DNA from: Roseimicrobium gellanilyticum
GTDB taxonomy: Bacteria > Verrucomicrobiota > Verrucomicrobiia > Verrucomicrobiales > Verrucomicrobiaceae
NCBI RefSeq assembly: GCF_003315205.1
Contig: NZ_QNRR01000005.1
Coordinates: forward strand, 310,001-374,000
Length of the DNA stretch: 64,000 nucleotides
Reading direction: 5' to 3'
Shown: positions 46,601 through 54,234 of the stretch, piece by piece
Layout: each line of letters starts with the position of its first letter
Numbering within the stretch: the stretch's first letter is position 1
Position numbers and translations under genes: made by a program
The notes under the pieces: generated by a model
Seen by the model: the letters and a program-made list of their open reading frames with translations, nothing else
What the model was told of the DNA's origin: nothing
The model's database searches: none

Positions 46601-47555
46601 GCACCGGCTGCTTCACCGCGTAGTTGTTTTCAGTGGCGGTGTAGGATCGCGGCACGTCCCACGGGCGGCTCTCGGAGGCCGTGTTGATGTTGATCTTGCA
46701 GGACTCGTCATCGGTCCAAAACGCCAGCCTGCCGGTGATGGGATTCTGCGCGGTGGGTTTGTCTGCAGGCAGGAATTCGAGGCCTTGTTCGGCGTTTCCG
46801 CCGACTGGCGCGACCAACTTGCCATCCGCCAGCACGTAGAGCCATTTCACCGGCATGGGCAGGCGCGCTTCGCGATCGGTCTCATCCGAGGGAATCTTGG
46901 TCCCCGGCACGGCCGATTCATCAATGGCGAATCCATCCACCGCCTTCCCACCGTTGCGGGCGAATGTGGCGCGCGGGTCAGAGATGGGGAATGCGGTTTC
47001 CACCTTGTCAGAGCCCGCTACGACCACCGGGGCTGGCTCATTCACATCCACATACATGCCCGGCACCTTCTGCCAGTCCTTGAGGGCGCTCACATCCGCA
47101 TCCAGAGCCGTCTTCACCTGGGCGGCGGTCATGCCCTCTTTCGTGGCAGTCGCGCCCTTGTTGGTCACTACCATCTGCTCGTCAGAATACAGCTTGTACA
47201 AGGCGATGGTTTTGGAGCGGGAATAGTCCGTGTTACCCACGGTTGCGTCTGCCTCCGTGCCAAACACACGCAGCATCCCCGGTTGGGATGACCAGGAGCG
47301 CTCCACGCCATTTTGCTCAGTGGCCCTGCGGATTTGGGCGATGGCAAGATTCACCGGAAGCTCAGAAAGGATCCGGGCATCCGTCATGTCAGAGAATGCG
47401 GCGGAAGACCGCTGCTCGGTACGGGAAAGCGCCAGCAGGGAGAGCACCAGCATGGACACCACTACGATGGTCCCCAGGACGAGGACGAGGGCGACTCCTG
47501 ATTGCGTATGCAGGCGTGTTCTTAGGTGAAAGTGTATCATAAAATAAGATTTCAT
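43650..47555 (-). CDS. Verru_Chthon cassette protein A (very large pilin-like protein)
   Basis: About 1301 residues from the ATG at 47555; a second in-frame ATG lies at 47540. The N-terminus has a basic leader (HFHLRTRLHTQSG) and the hydrophobic helix VALVLVLGTIVVVSMLVLSL, like a prepilin but without Glu at +5, as in GspK and PilX. The remainder is a huge soluble region rich in Gly/Asn/Thr with no enzyme motif that I can name. It is the first and largest gene of the four-gene cassette; B overlaps its stop. Surface or periplasmic display at the tip of a pseudopilus is inferred. Confidence 0.9.
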   Translation of the reverse strand: MKSYFMIHFHLRTRLHTQSGVALVLVLGTIVVVSMLVLSLLALSRTEQRSSAAFSDMTDARILSELPVNLAIAQIRRATEQNGVERSWSSQPGMLRVFGTEADATVGNTDYSRSKTIALYKLYSDEQMVVTNKGATATKEGMTAAQVKTALDADVSALKDWQKVPGMYVDVNEPAPVVVAGSDKVETAFPISDPRATFARNGGKAVDGFAIDESAVPGTKIPSDETDREARLPMPVKWLYVLADGKLVAPVGGNAEQGLEFLPADKPTAQNPITGRLAFWTDDESCKININTASESRPWDVPRSYTATENNYAVKQPVQNEFARYAGHPAQTCLSPVFQAFGSSWLVDPGASDTALAEALEPYFKISPRIAWGGSKGGTEAATTAISLTGKDARLYANLDELVFDRDRKLQDPPLTHADIALGRFFLTAHSRAPELTMFNKPRVMLWPMSLNTSQRNAMDKLLAFLGTAGGRPWYFHRQSNFKSTTEPGSSQNVKGELGDGCPGRNTDMYTGMLQPYTGAKSANRTYPVPGFGSTFEIKWGADRRNQVLTEMVDLLRWSVNSYSTAMEPKYYFLPQRTGKYLGESSAVPAVSTNGSRGFGRFPTVTEVAIVFAASATQNKPDGTKATSEMQAFVIVEPFSPTSGPPSWSPDVRYRITGLQGFQAGSDNLGFPSDATLHANVAVGWVGGGHSTPFNGLTQQFKQANIDSATGNGKSGGRTLVQGDPEKGFPFYSKKINVTGKTDFQFSGGTITVEVQNGLGAAQTVQKLTLTFPPVKLKVPRLTDDSLNKGFNDIAGRFNVAPGDFMTSIIRDGDITRSVEIGVDNVIKGDLRMVSLMKEVPETWFTTHPQYASLDVERLHFLRMGNHTYGGQFGPPGSDATIGKNYNNSRADTHKTAGTLVKGVTYYRDCPPAVPRGLDGAMNADGRPGDFDNGTGKIEDGPYINKADEGNLATGANSYFSRGSFNVETGASYSPNRQIASAVAFGSLPTGMYKASDTATAVRPWQTLLFCPNPASRSTSSTSEPNKLDHEGFKSPRDHLILDLFWMPVVEPYAISEAFSTAGKININYEMMPFRHIERSTGLYGAMKSTIFAAITPNSAGGKTSAGYNNGSGKNYKEGTIHNKELRYLVNVKETLKGFKRRFGQGDVFRSASEICEIFLVPQRIPGKTYNDDAKVPGTYEDIVQWWNGNLNQADAFEITGDNSREAPYGQLYPRLTTKSNTYTVHYRVQMLRKARSTDASRWIEGKDSVQSEYRGSTTLERYMDPNDKELVNVGQGYGDFPKTWDQHYRFRVVERKQFAP

Positions 47556-48110
47556 GATGCAAACACACAATGATATGTATCGGAAGACATGGCACAAATG
47601 GCGGCAACCGCTGCAGCGGCGCGCCTCTCAGACTCGGATGGGGGATCGGCTGGATGCTTCCTCGATTGCAGGCGTCACCTGATCACGCCTGCCTGTGCGG
47701 CCTCTATTGCCGCTCGCCCAGCCGGAGGACTCCTACTCTAGGGGAAAGACTCAGCGCGGACGCTGAGCGACATATGCTGCAAGTCGTGACCGGGGGCTTC
47801 CAGGTCCGTGCCTGAGTGGCGTGGAGCGGATCTGGTGTGGGCAGCATTTCGTGCCACCGATGGCAAGAGACAGGCAACACCTGGTTCGTCTCTAGCAGGC
47901 ACCGGGCGCGAACCGTGGGGGGAAGGGGCGCGCATGTTCGTTGGGGGATTTACATGGAATATACAGAATCCATCCCCTGAATGACCAGACTAAAACCGAT
48001 CACCTCTCATTATTAGTTATTCGAAGATAAAACAGCATTTTGCACGCTAACATAAGCGTGACATAACATGACGCGCTTATATCGAATAACCCACCTTGTG
48101 CAAGACGGCG
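47556..48110. other. Intergenic space upstream of the cassette, with an AT-rich palindromic island
   Basis: No gene is visible. 47600-47940 is GC-rich without repeats that I can place. 47940-48100 is notably AT-rich and contains GTTATTCGA (48016-48024) and its reverse complement TCGAATAAC (48082-48090). Between them lies CACGCT/AGCGTG (48043-48060). The island is just downstream of the metallo-hydrolase stop and about 450 bases upstream of the cassette. Confidence 0.5.
47570..47597 (-). promoter_or_regulatory. Candidate promoter of the pseudopilin cassette
   Basis: On the reverse strand TTGTGC and TATCAT are separated by 16 bases, ending about 15 bases before the ATG at 47555. If correct, the transcript would start almost at that ATG, which favours the later ATG at 47540 or a leaderless mRNA. 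The boxes match the consensus only moderately. Confidence 0.3.
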
Positions 48111-49088
48111 CTATTCCTTGCTTGCCTTCTCGTGTCGCAGGATGCCTTCATACGTACAGCGTGCGAACATGTCTGGTGTCATGAAGCCCTTGCCCAGCTT
48201 TTCATCGTACGCCTTGCTGGGGAGCGTGGAGACGGCCTCCTCCAGCGTGTGTCCATCGGACTGCAGGTTGTGCATCCGTTCATACATGGCTTCGAGGAAC
48301 GCGAGATACTCTTTCAAGTTTTGCTGCGTGGCGAGAGGACCATGACCGGGAATGACGCGGGTTTTTTCATCCGTGTACTCCAGGGCGGTGCGAACCGCTG
48401 CGGCCACGCCGCCCAGCCATCCCTTGCTGGAGAAGTCGATGAAGGGGTAGGAACCGTGGAAGAACACGTCACCGAGGTGCAGCACGTTCGCCTTCTCCAG
48501 ATGCACGAGCACATCGCCATCCGTGTGTGCGGGAGCCACGGGGACGAGGCGGATGACTTCACCATTGAAGTGAATCTGGGTTTCATCCTGGATCGCGACG
48601 ATGGGACGCGCTTTCGGCGGCAGCGCCGGCATGTCCTTGTTGAAAAACTCATTGCGCTGGTCCTTGGACACGCGTGCGAGGCAGTTCAGCGAAGAGAAAA
48701 TGCGCGCTCCGCCTTTAGAGAGATTCGCATTGCCGCCCACGTGATCGAAGTGCCAGTGGGTATTCACCAGGATGTTGGCGGGGCCGCCTGCGGCACGGAG
48801 AATCTCTGCTGCCACGCCCAGCGCGGCATTCTCCAGACCGCTGTCGACCACTACCACGCCATCCTCACCACCGAAGGCGAGGATGTTTCCGCCCGCACCG
48901 GAGATCATGGCGAGCTTCTCGCCGAGGCTTTCTGCTTTTATCGGCTGGGCGGGCGCGGCAGTAGGGTCTGGCTGTTTCTTTTCCTCAGCAGACACTTGCG
49001 ATCCAAAGGCCGCACCTCCCAGAGCAAACGCCATGGAGCGCAGGGAATCACGACGAGTAAGCAGAGACATGAGCGGCTGGGTCTTCAT
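48111..49088 (-). CDS. Exported metallo-beta-lactamase-fold hydrolase
   Basis: About 325 residues from the ATG at 49088; the ATG at 49070 is also possible. The N-terminus has a twin-arginine type signal, TRRDSLRSMAFALGGAAFGS, so the folded protein is probably exported by Tat. The metal site is NTHWHFDHVGGN, with later ligands in PVAPAHTDGDVLVH and VIPGHGPL. The family is broad (quinoprotein-relay-like, lactonase-like, sulfur dioxygenase-like) and the substrate is unknown. It stands alone between ilvC and the AT-rich island, with a hairpin pair upstream. Confidence 0.9.
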   Translation of the reverse strand: MKTQPLMSLLTRRDSLRSMAFALGGAAFGSQVSAEEKKQPDPTAAPAQPIKAESLGEKLAMISGAGGNILAFGGEDGVVVVDSGLENAALGVAAEILRAAGGPANILVNTHWHFDHVGGNANLSKGGARIFSSLNCLARVSKDQRNEFFNKDMPALPPKARPIVAIQDETQIHFNGEVIRLVPVAPAHTDGDVLVHLEKANVLHLGDVFFHGSYPFIDFSSKGWLGGVAAAVRTALEYTDEKTRVIPGHGPLATQQNLKEYLAFLEAMYERMHNLQSDGHTLEEAVSTLPSKAYDEKLGKGFMTPDMFARCTYEGILRHEKASKE

Positions 49089-49132
49089 GCCGCCAGTGTT
49101 TGTGCGGGTGCTGGTTTTGCCAAGCAAAACAA

Positions 49133-49257
49133 TGTAGAAGGCCTCTCCAGAGGCCTTTCATTCTGCCTGCCAGGCACAAAAAACGCGGACCAGTTTCCCG
49201 GTCCGCGTTGATGATTGTCTTGTGATGAAGAGCAAGGCTTCTGGAGAAGCCTGCTAC
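49133..49257. repeat. Paired inverted hairpin repeat (BIME-like), copy 1
   Basis: TGTAGAAGGCCTCTCCAGAG followed by GCCTTTCA at 49133, and AGCAAGGCTTCTGGAGAAGC followed by CTGCTACA at 49231, are inverted copies of one hairpin about 70 bases apart. The same pair occurs at 52512-52610. The ilvC terminator lies between the two halves here. Confidence 0.75.
49177..49209 (-). terminator. Rho-independent terminator of ilvC
   Basis: On the reverse strand a perfect ten-base stem AACGCGGACC/GGTCCGCGTT with an 8-base loop is followed by a run of T. It lies about 55 bases after the ilvC stop. Confidence 0.88.
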
Positions 49258-49262
49258 ACTTC

Positions 49263-50291
49263 TCACTCGTAGCTCGCCTGGGAGCCGCCGATTTCGCGCT
49301 TCTTCACCCAGCTCATGAGGCTGCGGAGACGGCCGCCCACTTCTTCAATCGGATGCTCTTTGCCTTCCTTGCGGAGGCGGTCGAAGTTGGGCTGGCCGGC
49401 GTTGAACTCGTCCATCCACTCCTTGGCGAACTCACCCTTCTGGATGCGCTCAAGCTGGGCCTTCATGTTGGCCTTCACGTGGTCGTCGATGATCTTCGGA
49501 CCCACCGTGACGTCACCGTACTCGGCGGTCTCGGAGATGGAGAAGCGCATGCCAGCGATGCCGGCTTCGAACATGAGGTCCACGATGAGCTTCAGTTCGT
49601 GCAAGCACTCGAAGTAGGCCATCTCGGGCTGATAGCCGGCTTCCACCAGCGTTTCGAAGCCAGCCTTTACCAGGGCGGTGGTACCGCCGCAAAGCACAAC
49701 CTGCTCACCGAAGAGGTCGGTTTCGGTTTCTTCCTTGAAGGAGGTCTCGAACACACCACCACGGGTGCCGCCGATGCCCTTGGCCCAGGCCAGAGCGATG
49801 TCCTTGGCGTTGCCGCTCTTGTCCTGATAGATGGCGATGAGCGTGGGAACGCCCTTGCCTTCGGTGTACTGACGGCGCACGAGGTGGCCAGGTCCCTTGG
49901 GGGCGACCATGATCACGTTCACGTTGTCCGGAGGAGTGATGGTCTTGAAATGAACCGCGAAGCCGTGGCTGAACAGGAGGGTCTTGCCTTCGGTCAGGTT
50001 GGGGGCGATGTCGGCGTTGTACACCTTGGGGATCACGGTGTCCGGCACGGCGACCATGATCACGTCTGCTTCCTTCACGGCGTCAGCGGTGTCGAGCACC
50101 TTGAAGCCGCGCTCTTCAGCCACCTTGCGGGACTTGGAGGCGGGGTAGAGGCCAATCACGACATTTACACCGCTCTCTTTGAGGTTGAGGGCGTGGGCGT
50201 GGCCCTGGGAGCCGAAGCCGATGACCGCGCAGGTCTTACCGCGCAAGGGTTCGAGGCTGGCGTCGTTTTCCGTATAAATAGTGGCTGCCAT
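49263..50291 (-). CDS. ilvC: Ketol-acid reductoisomerase (NADP+)
   Basis: A 342-residue class I enzyme of valine, leucine and isoleucine synthesis. The NADPH loop is [19 protein letters not shown]. Other family blocks are [29 protein letters not shown] and the Mg-binding [14 protein letters not shown], with the C-terminal ISETAEYGD. The start is the ATG at 50291; the frame upstream lacks similarity. It has its own terminator and no ilvB/ilvH partner nearby, so it is probably a single transcript. Confidence 0.97.
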   Translation of the reverse strand: MAATIYTENDASLEPLRGKTCAVIGFGSQGHAHALNLKESGVNVVIGLYPASKSRKVAEERGFKVLDTADAVKEADVIMVAVPDTVIPKVYNADIAPNLTEGKTLLFSHGFAVHFKTITPPDNVNVIMVAPKGPGHLVRRQYTEGKGVPTLIAIYQDKSGNAKDIALAWAKGIGGTRGGVFETSFKEETETDLFGEQVVLCGGTTALVKAGFETLVEAGYQPEMAYFECLHELKLIVDLMFEAGIAGMRFSISETAEYGDVTVGPKIIDDHVKANMKAQLERIQKGEFAKEWMDEFNAGQPNFDRLRKEGKEHPIEEVGGRLRSLMSWVKKREIGGSQASYE

Positions 50292-50435
50292 GAGAGGGTC
50301 GTGGGTTTGGGTTAGAAGGGCGGGCAGTTTGGGGCAGGGGGCAGGGGGCGTCAAGGAAAACGCAGTACTCGCCGGACAGGCCCAAATGACTGCCAGCCGG
50401 GCCCGGCTGGGTTGGTGGTCGCCATGCCTTCAGGT

Positions 50436-51122
50436 TCAGGGCACTGAGAGCGACTTCCCGTTGTCCTGTTTTCCCAATTTCATGAGGTAAGGCACGGCTC
50501 TTTTGGCCCACTCACTGGCCTTGGGGTAGCTTGAGGCGTCTCCGCCGAAGCAACTCCGCAGCATCTCGGTATCGATGATGCCTGGGTTCAGCGCCACCAC
50601 GGCGATGTCACCGCCAGTCTCTTGGGCGACCGCCTGGCTGAGACCTTCCACGGCATACTTCGTGGCGCAGTAGGGTGCGACTTCAGGAGATGTGCTGCGG
50701 CCCCAGCCGGAGGAGAAATTTACAATGACGCCCGAGCCGCGTTTCATCATGGGCTGGATGAGGTGACGCATCATCGAGGCGGTGCCCTTGATATTCACAT
50801 CGATCACCTCACTGAATTCCTTCGCAGATACTTCCCAGATCGGGTTGCTGTGATTGATGAGGGCGGCGTTGTTCAGCAGGAGATCCGGTGCCCCGTGACG
50901 TTGCAGCACTTCCGCGCAGAAGTTCATCACATCCTCTTCATCCGCGACATTGGAGCTTTGAAAAAAGTGTGGTGCGGGGAATTCCGAACGCAGGGCGCTG
51001 ATGGCTTCCGTGCTGCGCCCACATCCTGCCACGGTCCAACCTGCCCTGGCAAACTCTGCGACCATGGCGCGGCCCAGACCGCGCGTGCAACCGGTGATGA
51101 CGACGTATTTGGAGGTGCTCAC
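50436..51122 (-). CDS. Short-chain dehydrogenase/reductase
   Basis: About 228 residues from a GTG at 51122; a TTG at 51143 is also open but lies in a repeat word. Motifs: cofactor loop VITGCTRGLGRAMVAEF, NNAALI, catalytic Ser in VNFSSGWGRS and Tyr-x-x-x-Lys as YCATKYAVEG. The C-terminus is short, as in classical SDRs of the oxidoreductase type with unknown substrate. It is upstream of ilvC on the same strand by about 145 bases. A copy of the AACGCAAAGCAG repeat word lies just before it. Confidence 0.87.
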   Translation of the reverse strand: MSTSKYVVITGCTRGLGRAMVAEFARAGWTVAGCGRSTEAISALRSEFPAPHFFQSSNVADEEDVMNFCAEVLQRHGAPDLLLNNAALINHSNPIWEVSAKEFSEVIDVNIKGTASMMRHLIQPMMKRGSGVIVNFSSGWGRSTSPEVAPYCATKYAVEGLSQAVAQETGGDIAVVALNPGIIDTEMLRSCFGGDASSYPKASEWAKRAVPYLMKLGKQDNGKSLSVP

Positions 51123-51314
51123 AAGCGGCAGGACTAAACGCAAAGCAGTGGAGCAGCAAAGAGGGAAATAAAGTAATCGCGTAGCACGGGTTGATTGGCC
51201 TTACCACCACAGCCAGAAATCATTGTGCGGACGGGATTTCGCAACGGAAGTTTCTAAATCCAGTGCGTGTGGTCTGGCGTAAAACCATTTACACCAAACC
51301 TATTTGCTCACACC

Positions 51315-52490
51315 ATGTCCTCCATGACCACCGTGCAGACCGCCGCCACCGGACGCAAGTTTCCGAAGTTTGATCTCGCCCGTCTCCTGGGGACGGTCTT
51401 TGAGCCCACTTTCGGTCGCCGTGTGTGCATCTTGATTGATCTTCCTGACCTCGCCGAAGCGAAGGGCATGGCCTTTCTGAACAACCCGGAGCGCAAGGTG
51501 CAGCGCAAGGCCCATGAAGCTTTCTACCAAGGTCTTCATGGCGGGGTGATGGAGGAACTCGCGCTCAAGGGCGGTGAGATTTTTGCCTACGAAAAGACCG
51601 GCGGCAGCAATCTGGATCTGCCCGACCGATGTGTGGACATGGAGGGCAATGAACTGAGCCTTGAGAAGGATGTGTATTCCAAGTATGACCTCGTTCTGTG
51701 CATTTCTACCTTTAGCGCCACCGCTCCTCTCACGGCTTTTGCGAAGCAGTACGGATTCCGCGGCGCCACCCTGCACGGTCTGAATGATGTGATTCTCAGC
51801 ACCGGTCTCGCAGTGGACTACAATGATGTGAGCCGCGATGCGGAAAAGCTCCGCGCGTCCATGACGAAGGCGGATTGGGTGGAAATCGATTTCACGGTGG
51901 AGGGCCACGAAGAAATGACTGTGCGCCTCGAACTGAATCGTCAGGAAGCGCAGAAGAGCCACGGCCTCTGTCAGGGTGATGCTCCAGATGTGGCGAACCT
52001 TCCCGCGGGTGAAGTGTACTTCGTGCCCACGGGTGCGGAAGGACAGTTTCCCCTGAAGTATGAAGACGGAACGCTCGGCCGTCTGACGGTCACCGGCGGC
52101 CGAATCATCAAGGCTGAGCTGATTGAAGGAAAGCAGGAGACCATTGATGAGCACAACCGGAAGCTGCAGGATGATCCCATGACCGGTGTGCTCGGTGAGT
52201 TGGGCTTTGGCACGCAGGTGTTGCCTGTCTCCGGCGCTGACATTCAGGATGAAAAGGTGCTTGGCACCTGCCATCTCGCCACCGGTCGCGATGACCATCT
52301 GGGTGGACACATCACGCCCGATCAATTCAAGCGCCGCCAGAATGCGACGCATGACGACATCCTCTTCGCCCCGCACAAGACGCCGAACTTTGACATCAAG
52401 CAGGCGCGCATGCACCGTGATGGCAAGACCACCGTGCTGATTGAGCACTTCCAGCCGGCGGAGTATCTGCGCAAGGCGTTGGAGAGCTGA
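51315..52490 (+). CDS. M29-like metallopeptidase family protein
   Basis: Encodes 391 residues from the ATG at 51315. The C-terminal half matches the thermophilic aminopeptidase M29 pattern: PAGEVYFVPTGAEG (first Glu), VLGELGFGT (second Glu), CHLATGRDDHLGGH and ATHDDILF (His and His-x-Asp). So the co-catalytic metal ligands seem to be present. The N-terminal half is the usual alpha/beta domain. True M29 enzymes and some non-peptidase relatives share this fold, so the substrate is not certain. It lies divergent from the SDR gene and upstream of the methyltransferase gene. Confidence 0.78.
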   Translation: MSSMTTVQTAATGRKFPKFDLARLLGTVFEPTFGRRVCILIDLPDLAEAKGMAFLNNPERKVQRKAHEAFYQGLHGGVMEELALKGGEIFAYEKTGGSNLDLPDRCVDMEGNELSLEKDVYSKYDLVLCISTFSATAPLTAFAKQYGFRGATLHGLNDVILSTGLAVDYNDVSRDAEKLRASMTKADWVEIDFTVEGHEEMTVRLELNRQEAQKSHGLCQGDAPDVANLPAGEVYFVPTGAEGQFPLKYEDGTLGRLTVTGGRIIKAELIEGKQETIDEHNRKLQDDPMTGVLGELGFGTQVLPVSGADIQDEKVLGTCHLATGRDDHLGGHITPDQFKRRQNATHDDILFAPHKTPNFDIKQARMHRDGKTTVLIEHFQPAEYLRKALES

Positions 52491-52511
52491 GATGCTGCGC
52501 GGAGCGCAGAA

Positions 52512-52610
52512 TGTAGAAGGCTTCTCCAGAAGCCTTTTGTGTCTGCGTTTCCCATGGCGTCCTCTTCGTGAAGGGCCCCAATGAAAGGCTTCTGGAGAAG
52601 CCTTCTACAT
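52512..52610. repeat. Paired inverted hairpin repeat (BIME-like), copy 2
   Basis: TGTAGAAGGCTTCTCCAGAA followed by GCCTTTTG, and AAAGGCTTCTGGAGAAGCCT followed by TCTACA, about 50 bases apart in inverted orientation. Each half is itself a hairpin around TTCTCCAGAA. The same unit occurs at 49133-49257. It lies between the M29-like gene and the methyltransferase. Confidence 0.8.
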
Positions 52611-52645
52611 TGAGTGCCTGCAAACCCCATCCTAAGCTCCCTTCG

Positions 52646-53383
52646 ATGAGCAACATTTACGAGAGCGAGCGCTTGCTGAACGAATACCTGCTTTTCCACT
52701 ATGGCAGCCCCACAGAGATTTTGCCGTGGGACTTCGGCCCGGTGGAAGCGCTGGGCTTCGCAGAACGCAGTGTGAATCTCCTGCAGGATCGCATGCTCAT
52801 CGCCGCTCAAGGTGCTGCTGCGCTTGATCTTGGCTGTGCCGTGGGCCGTTCATGTTACGAGCTCGCTCATGGTTGTGAGCGCGTGATCGGCATCGACTAC
52901 TCCCAGTCCTTTGTGAATGCGGCCGAGAAAGTGCGTGTCTCAGGCGAACTCCCCTACCAGCAGCACATCGAAGGTCGCGAAATCCGCGAACTCATTGCGA
53001 AGCGTCCCGAATGTGGCGATGCCTCTCGCATCTCTTTCGAGCAGGGAGATGCCATGAACATTCGCGCGGACATCGGAAACTTTGATGTGGTACACGCTGC
53101 TAATCTCCTCTGTCGCCTTCCTGAGCCGCAGAAACTCATCCAGCGCCTGCCCGACCTCGTGAAGCCCGGCGGGCAGCTTCTGCTCACCACGCCGTGTACC
53201 TGGTTGGAGGAGTTCACACCTTCACAAAACTGGCCTCAAGGAAGTACGTTCGAATGGCTGAAGGAAAGCCTCTCGGGCAGCTTCGAACTCGCCGAGCAGG
53301 TGGACCTGCCCTTCCTGATTCGCGAACACGCGCGGAAATATCAGTGGAGTGTGGCACTCGGCACGCGATGGGTCAGATTGTGA
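52646..53383 (+). CDS. Stand-alone OvoA C-terminal-type methyltransferase (putative 4-mercaptohistidine N1-methyltransferase)
   Basis: Encodes 245 residues from the ATG at 52646. The pattern YESERLLNEYLLFHYG, then ALDLGCAVGRSCYELAH, GIDYSQSFVNAAE, VHAANLLCRLPEPQ, LLTTPCTWLEEFTPS and IREHARKYQWSVALGTRW matches, in order, the methyltransferase half of OvoA. In OvoA that half N-methylates mercaptohistidine to give ovothiol A. Here the iron-dependent sulfoxide synthase half is absent and the gene starts cleanly, so it is a separate enzyme. No ovoA-like gene is in the window; the first-step partner would have to lie elsewhere. Confidence 0.82.
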   Translation: MSNIYESERLLNEYLLFHYGSPTEILPWDFGPVEALGFAERSVNLLQDRMLIAAQGAAALDLGCAVGRSCYELAHGCERVIGIDYSQSFVNAAEKVRVSGELPYQQHIEGREIRELIAKRPECGDASRISFEQGDAMNIRADIGNFDVVHAANLLCRLPEPQKLIQRLPDLVKPGGQLLLTTPCTWLEEFTPSQNWPQGSTFEWLKESLSGSFELAEQVDLPFLIREHARKYQWSVALGTRWVRL

Positions 53384-53400
53384 GCCACCGGCTCCATCGC

Positions 53401-54174
53401 ATGAGAACCTTGTTCGTCTTTCTTTGGCTCGCGCTCCTCACGGGAACCCCCAGCCTCCACGCTCAATGGCGCCTTGCCGGCCAGTCGGAGGCCGTGGTGC
53501 TCGCGAGTGGCGCCACGCATGTACGACGTGGTGTGAGTGGCCCTGCGAACGTGGAGTTGAAGCTCGTGTTCTTTGACGCAACGAAGTGTGACCTTCGCAT
53601 CATCGACCAGCCGCAGCGCTCCAGCGCGGGCTCCCTCGGTGACGTCATGCGCTCGGACAACTTCATCGCCGGATGCAATGCAGGTTACTTCAATCCAGAG
53701 TTTGGACCACTTGGCCTCGTCGTTTCCAAGGGAACGCGCGTCGGCAGCTTTCAGAAGTCGTCCCTGCTGGGCGGAGTGATCCAAGTTCGCAAGGGTCGGC
53801 CCACCCTGCTCTGGCGGGATGAGTACACAGAGCAGAAAGGCATCACGGAACTGGTACAGGCCGGGCCGCGCCTCGTGAATGGAGGCAAGCCGGTGGCCGG
53901 TCTGGAGGCCACCAAGCGCCGTGCCCGCACCTTCATCATGACAGATTGCGCCGGGAAGTGGGCCATTGGCATCTGTGATCGCGCCAGCCTGCGGGAGCTT
54001 TCGGACATCCTCGCCACACCAGCGCTCTTCCCCGAGATGGAGGTGGAGCGCGCGCTCAACTTTGATGGAGGCAGCTCCACCGGGCTGTGGTTTCGCCAGG
54101 CGGATGGAAAGGAAAGCTACAGCCGCGAATTCGCCACCGTGAGGAACTTTCTGGCCGTCATGCCACGGAGATGA
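53401..54174 (+). CDS. Exported phosphodiester glycosidase-like protein (NAGPA/DUF2233 fold)
   Basis: About 257 residues from the ATG at 53401, giving a signal peptide LFVFLWLALLTGTPSLHAQ. Family marks: FIAGCNAGYFNPEFGPLGLV near residue 90, GPRLVNGGKPV, and the C-terminal LNFDGGSSTGLWF. This is the fold of the mannose-6-phosphate uncovering enzyme. Bacterial members may remove phosphodiester-linked sugars in the envelope. The start lies 17 bases after the methyltransferase stop, so the two may be one transcript. Confidence 0.87.
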   Translation: MRTLFVFLWLALLTGTPSLHAQWRLAGQSEAVVLASGATHVRRGVSGPANVELKLVFFDATKCDLRIIDQPQRSSAGSLGDVMRSDNFIAGCNAGYFNPEFGPLGLVVSKGTRVGSFQKSSLLGGVIQVRKGRPTLLWRDEYTEQKGITELVQAGPRLVNGGKPVAGLEATKRRARTFIMTDCAGKWAIGICDRASLRELSDILATPALFPEMEVERALNFDGGSSTGLWFRQADGKESYSREFATVRNFLAVMPRR

Positions 54175-54234
54175 TATTTCACACGAATCCCGCCCTCCGG
54201 GGCGTAGTCCCTTTGATCTCACCTGTTACCAGCC

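Noticed and set aside
52646-53383. Full bifunctional OvoA
   Set aside because: Only the methyltransferase half is encoded; there is no DinB or sulfoxide-synthase domain upstream in any frame.
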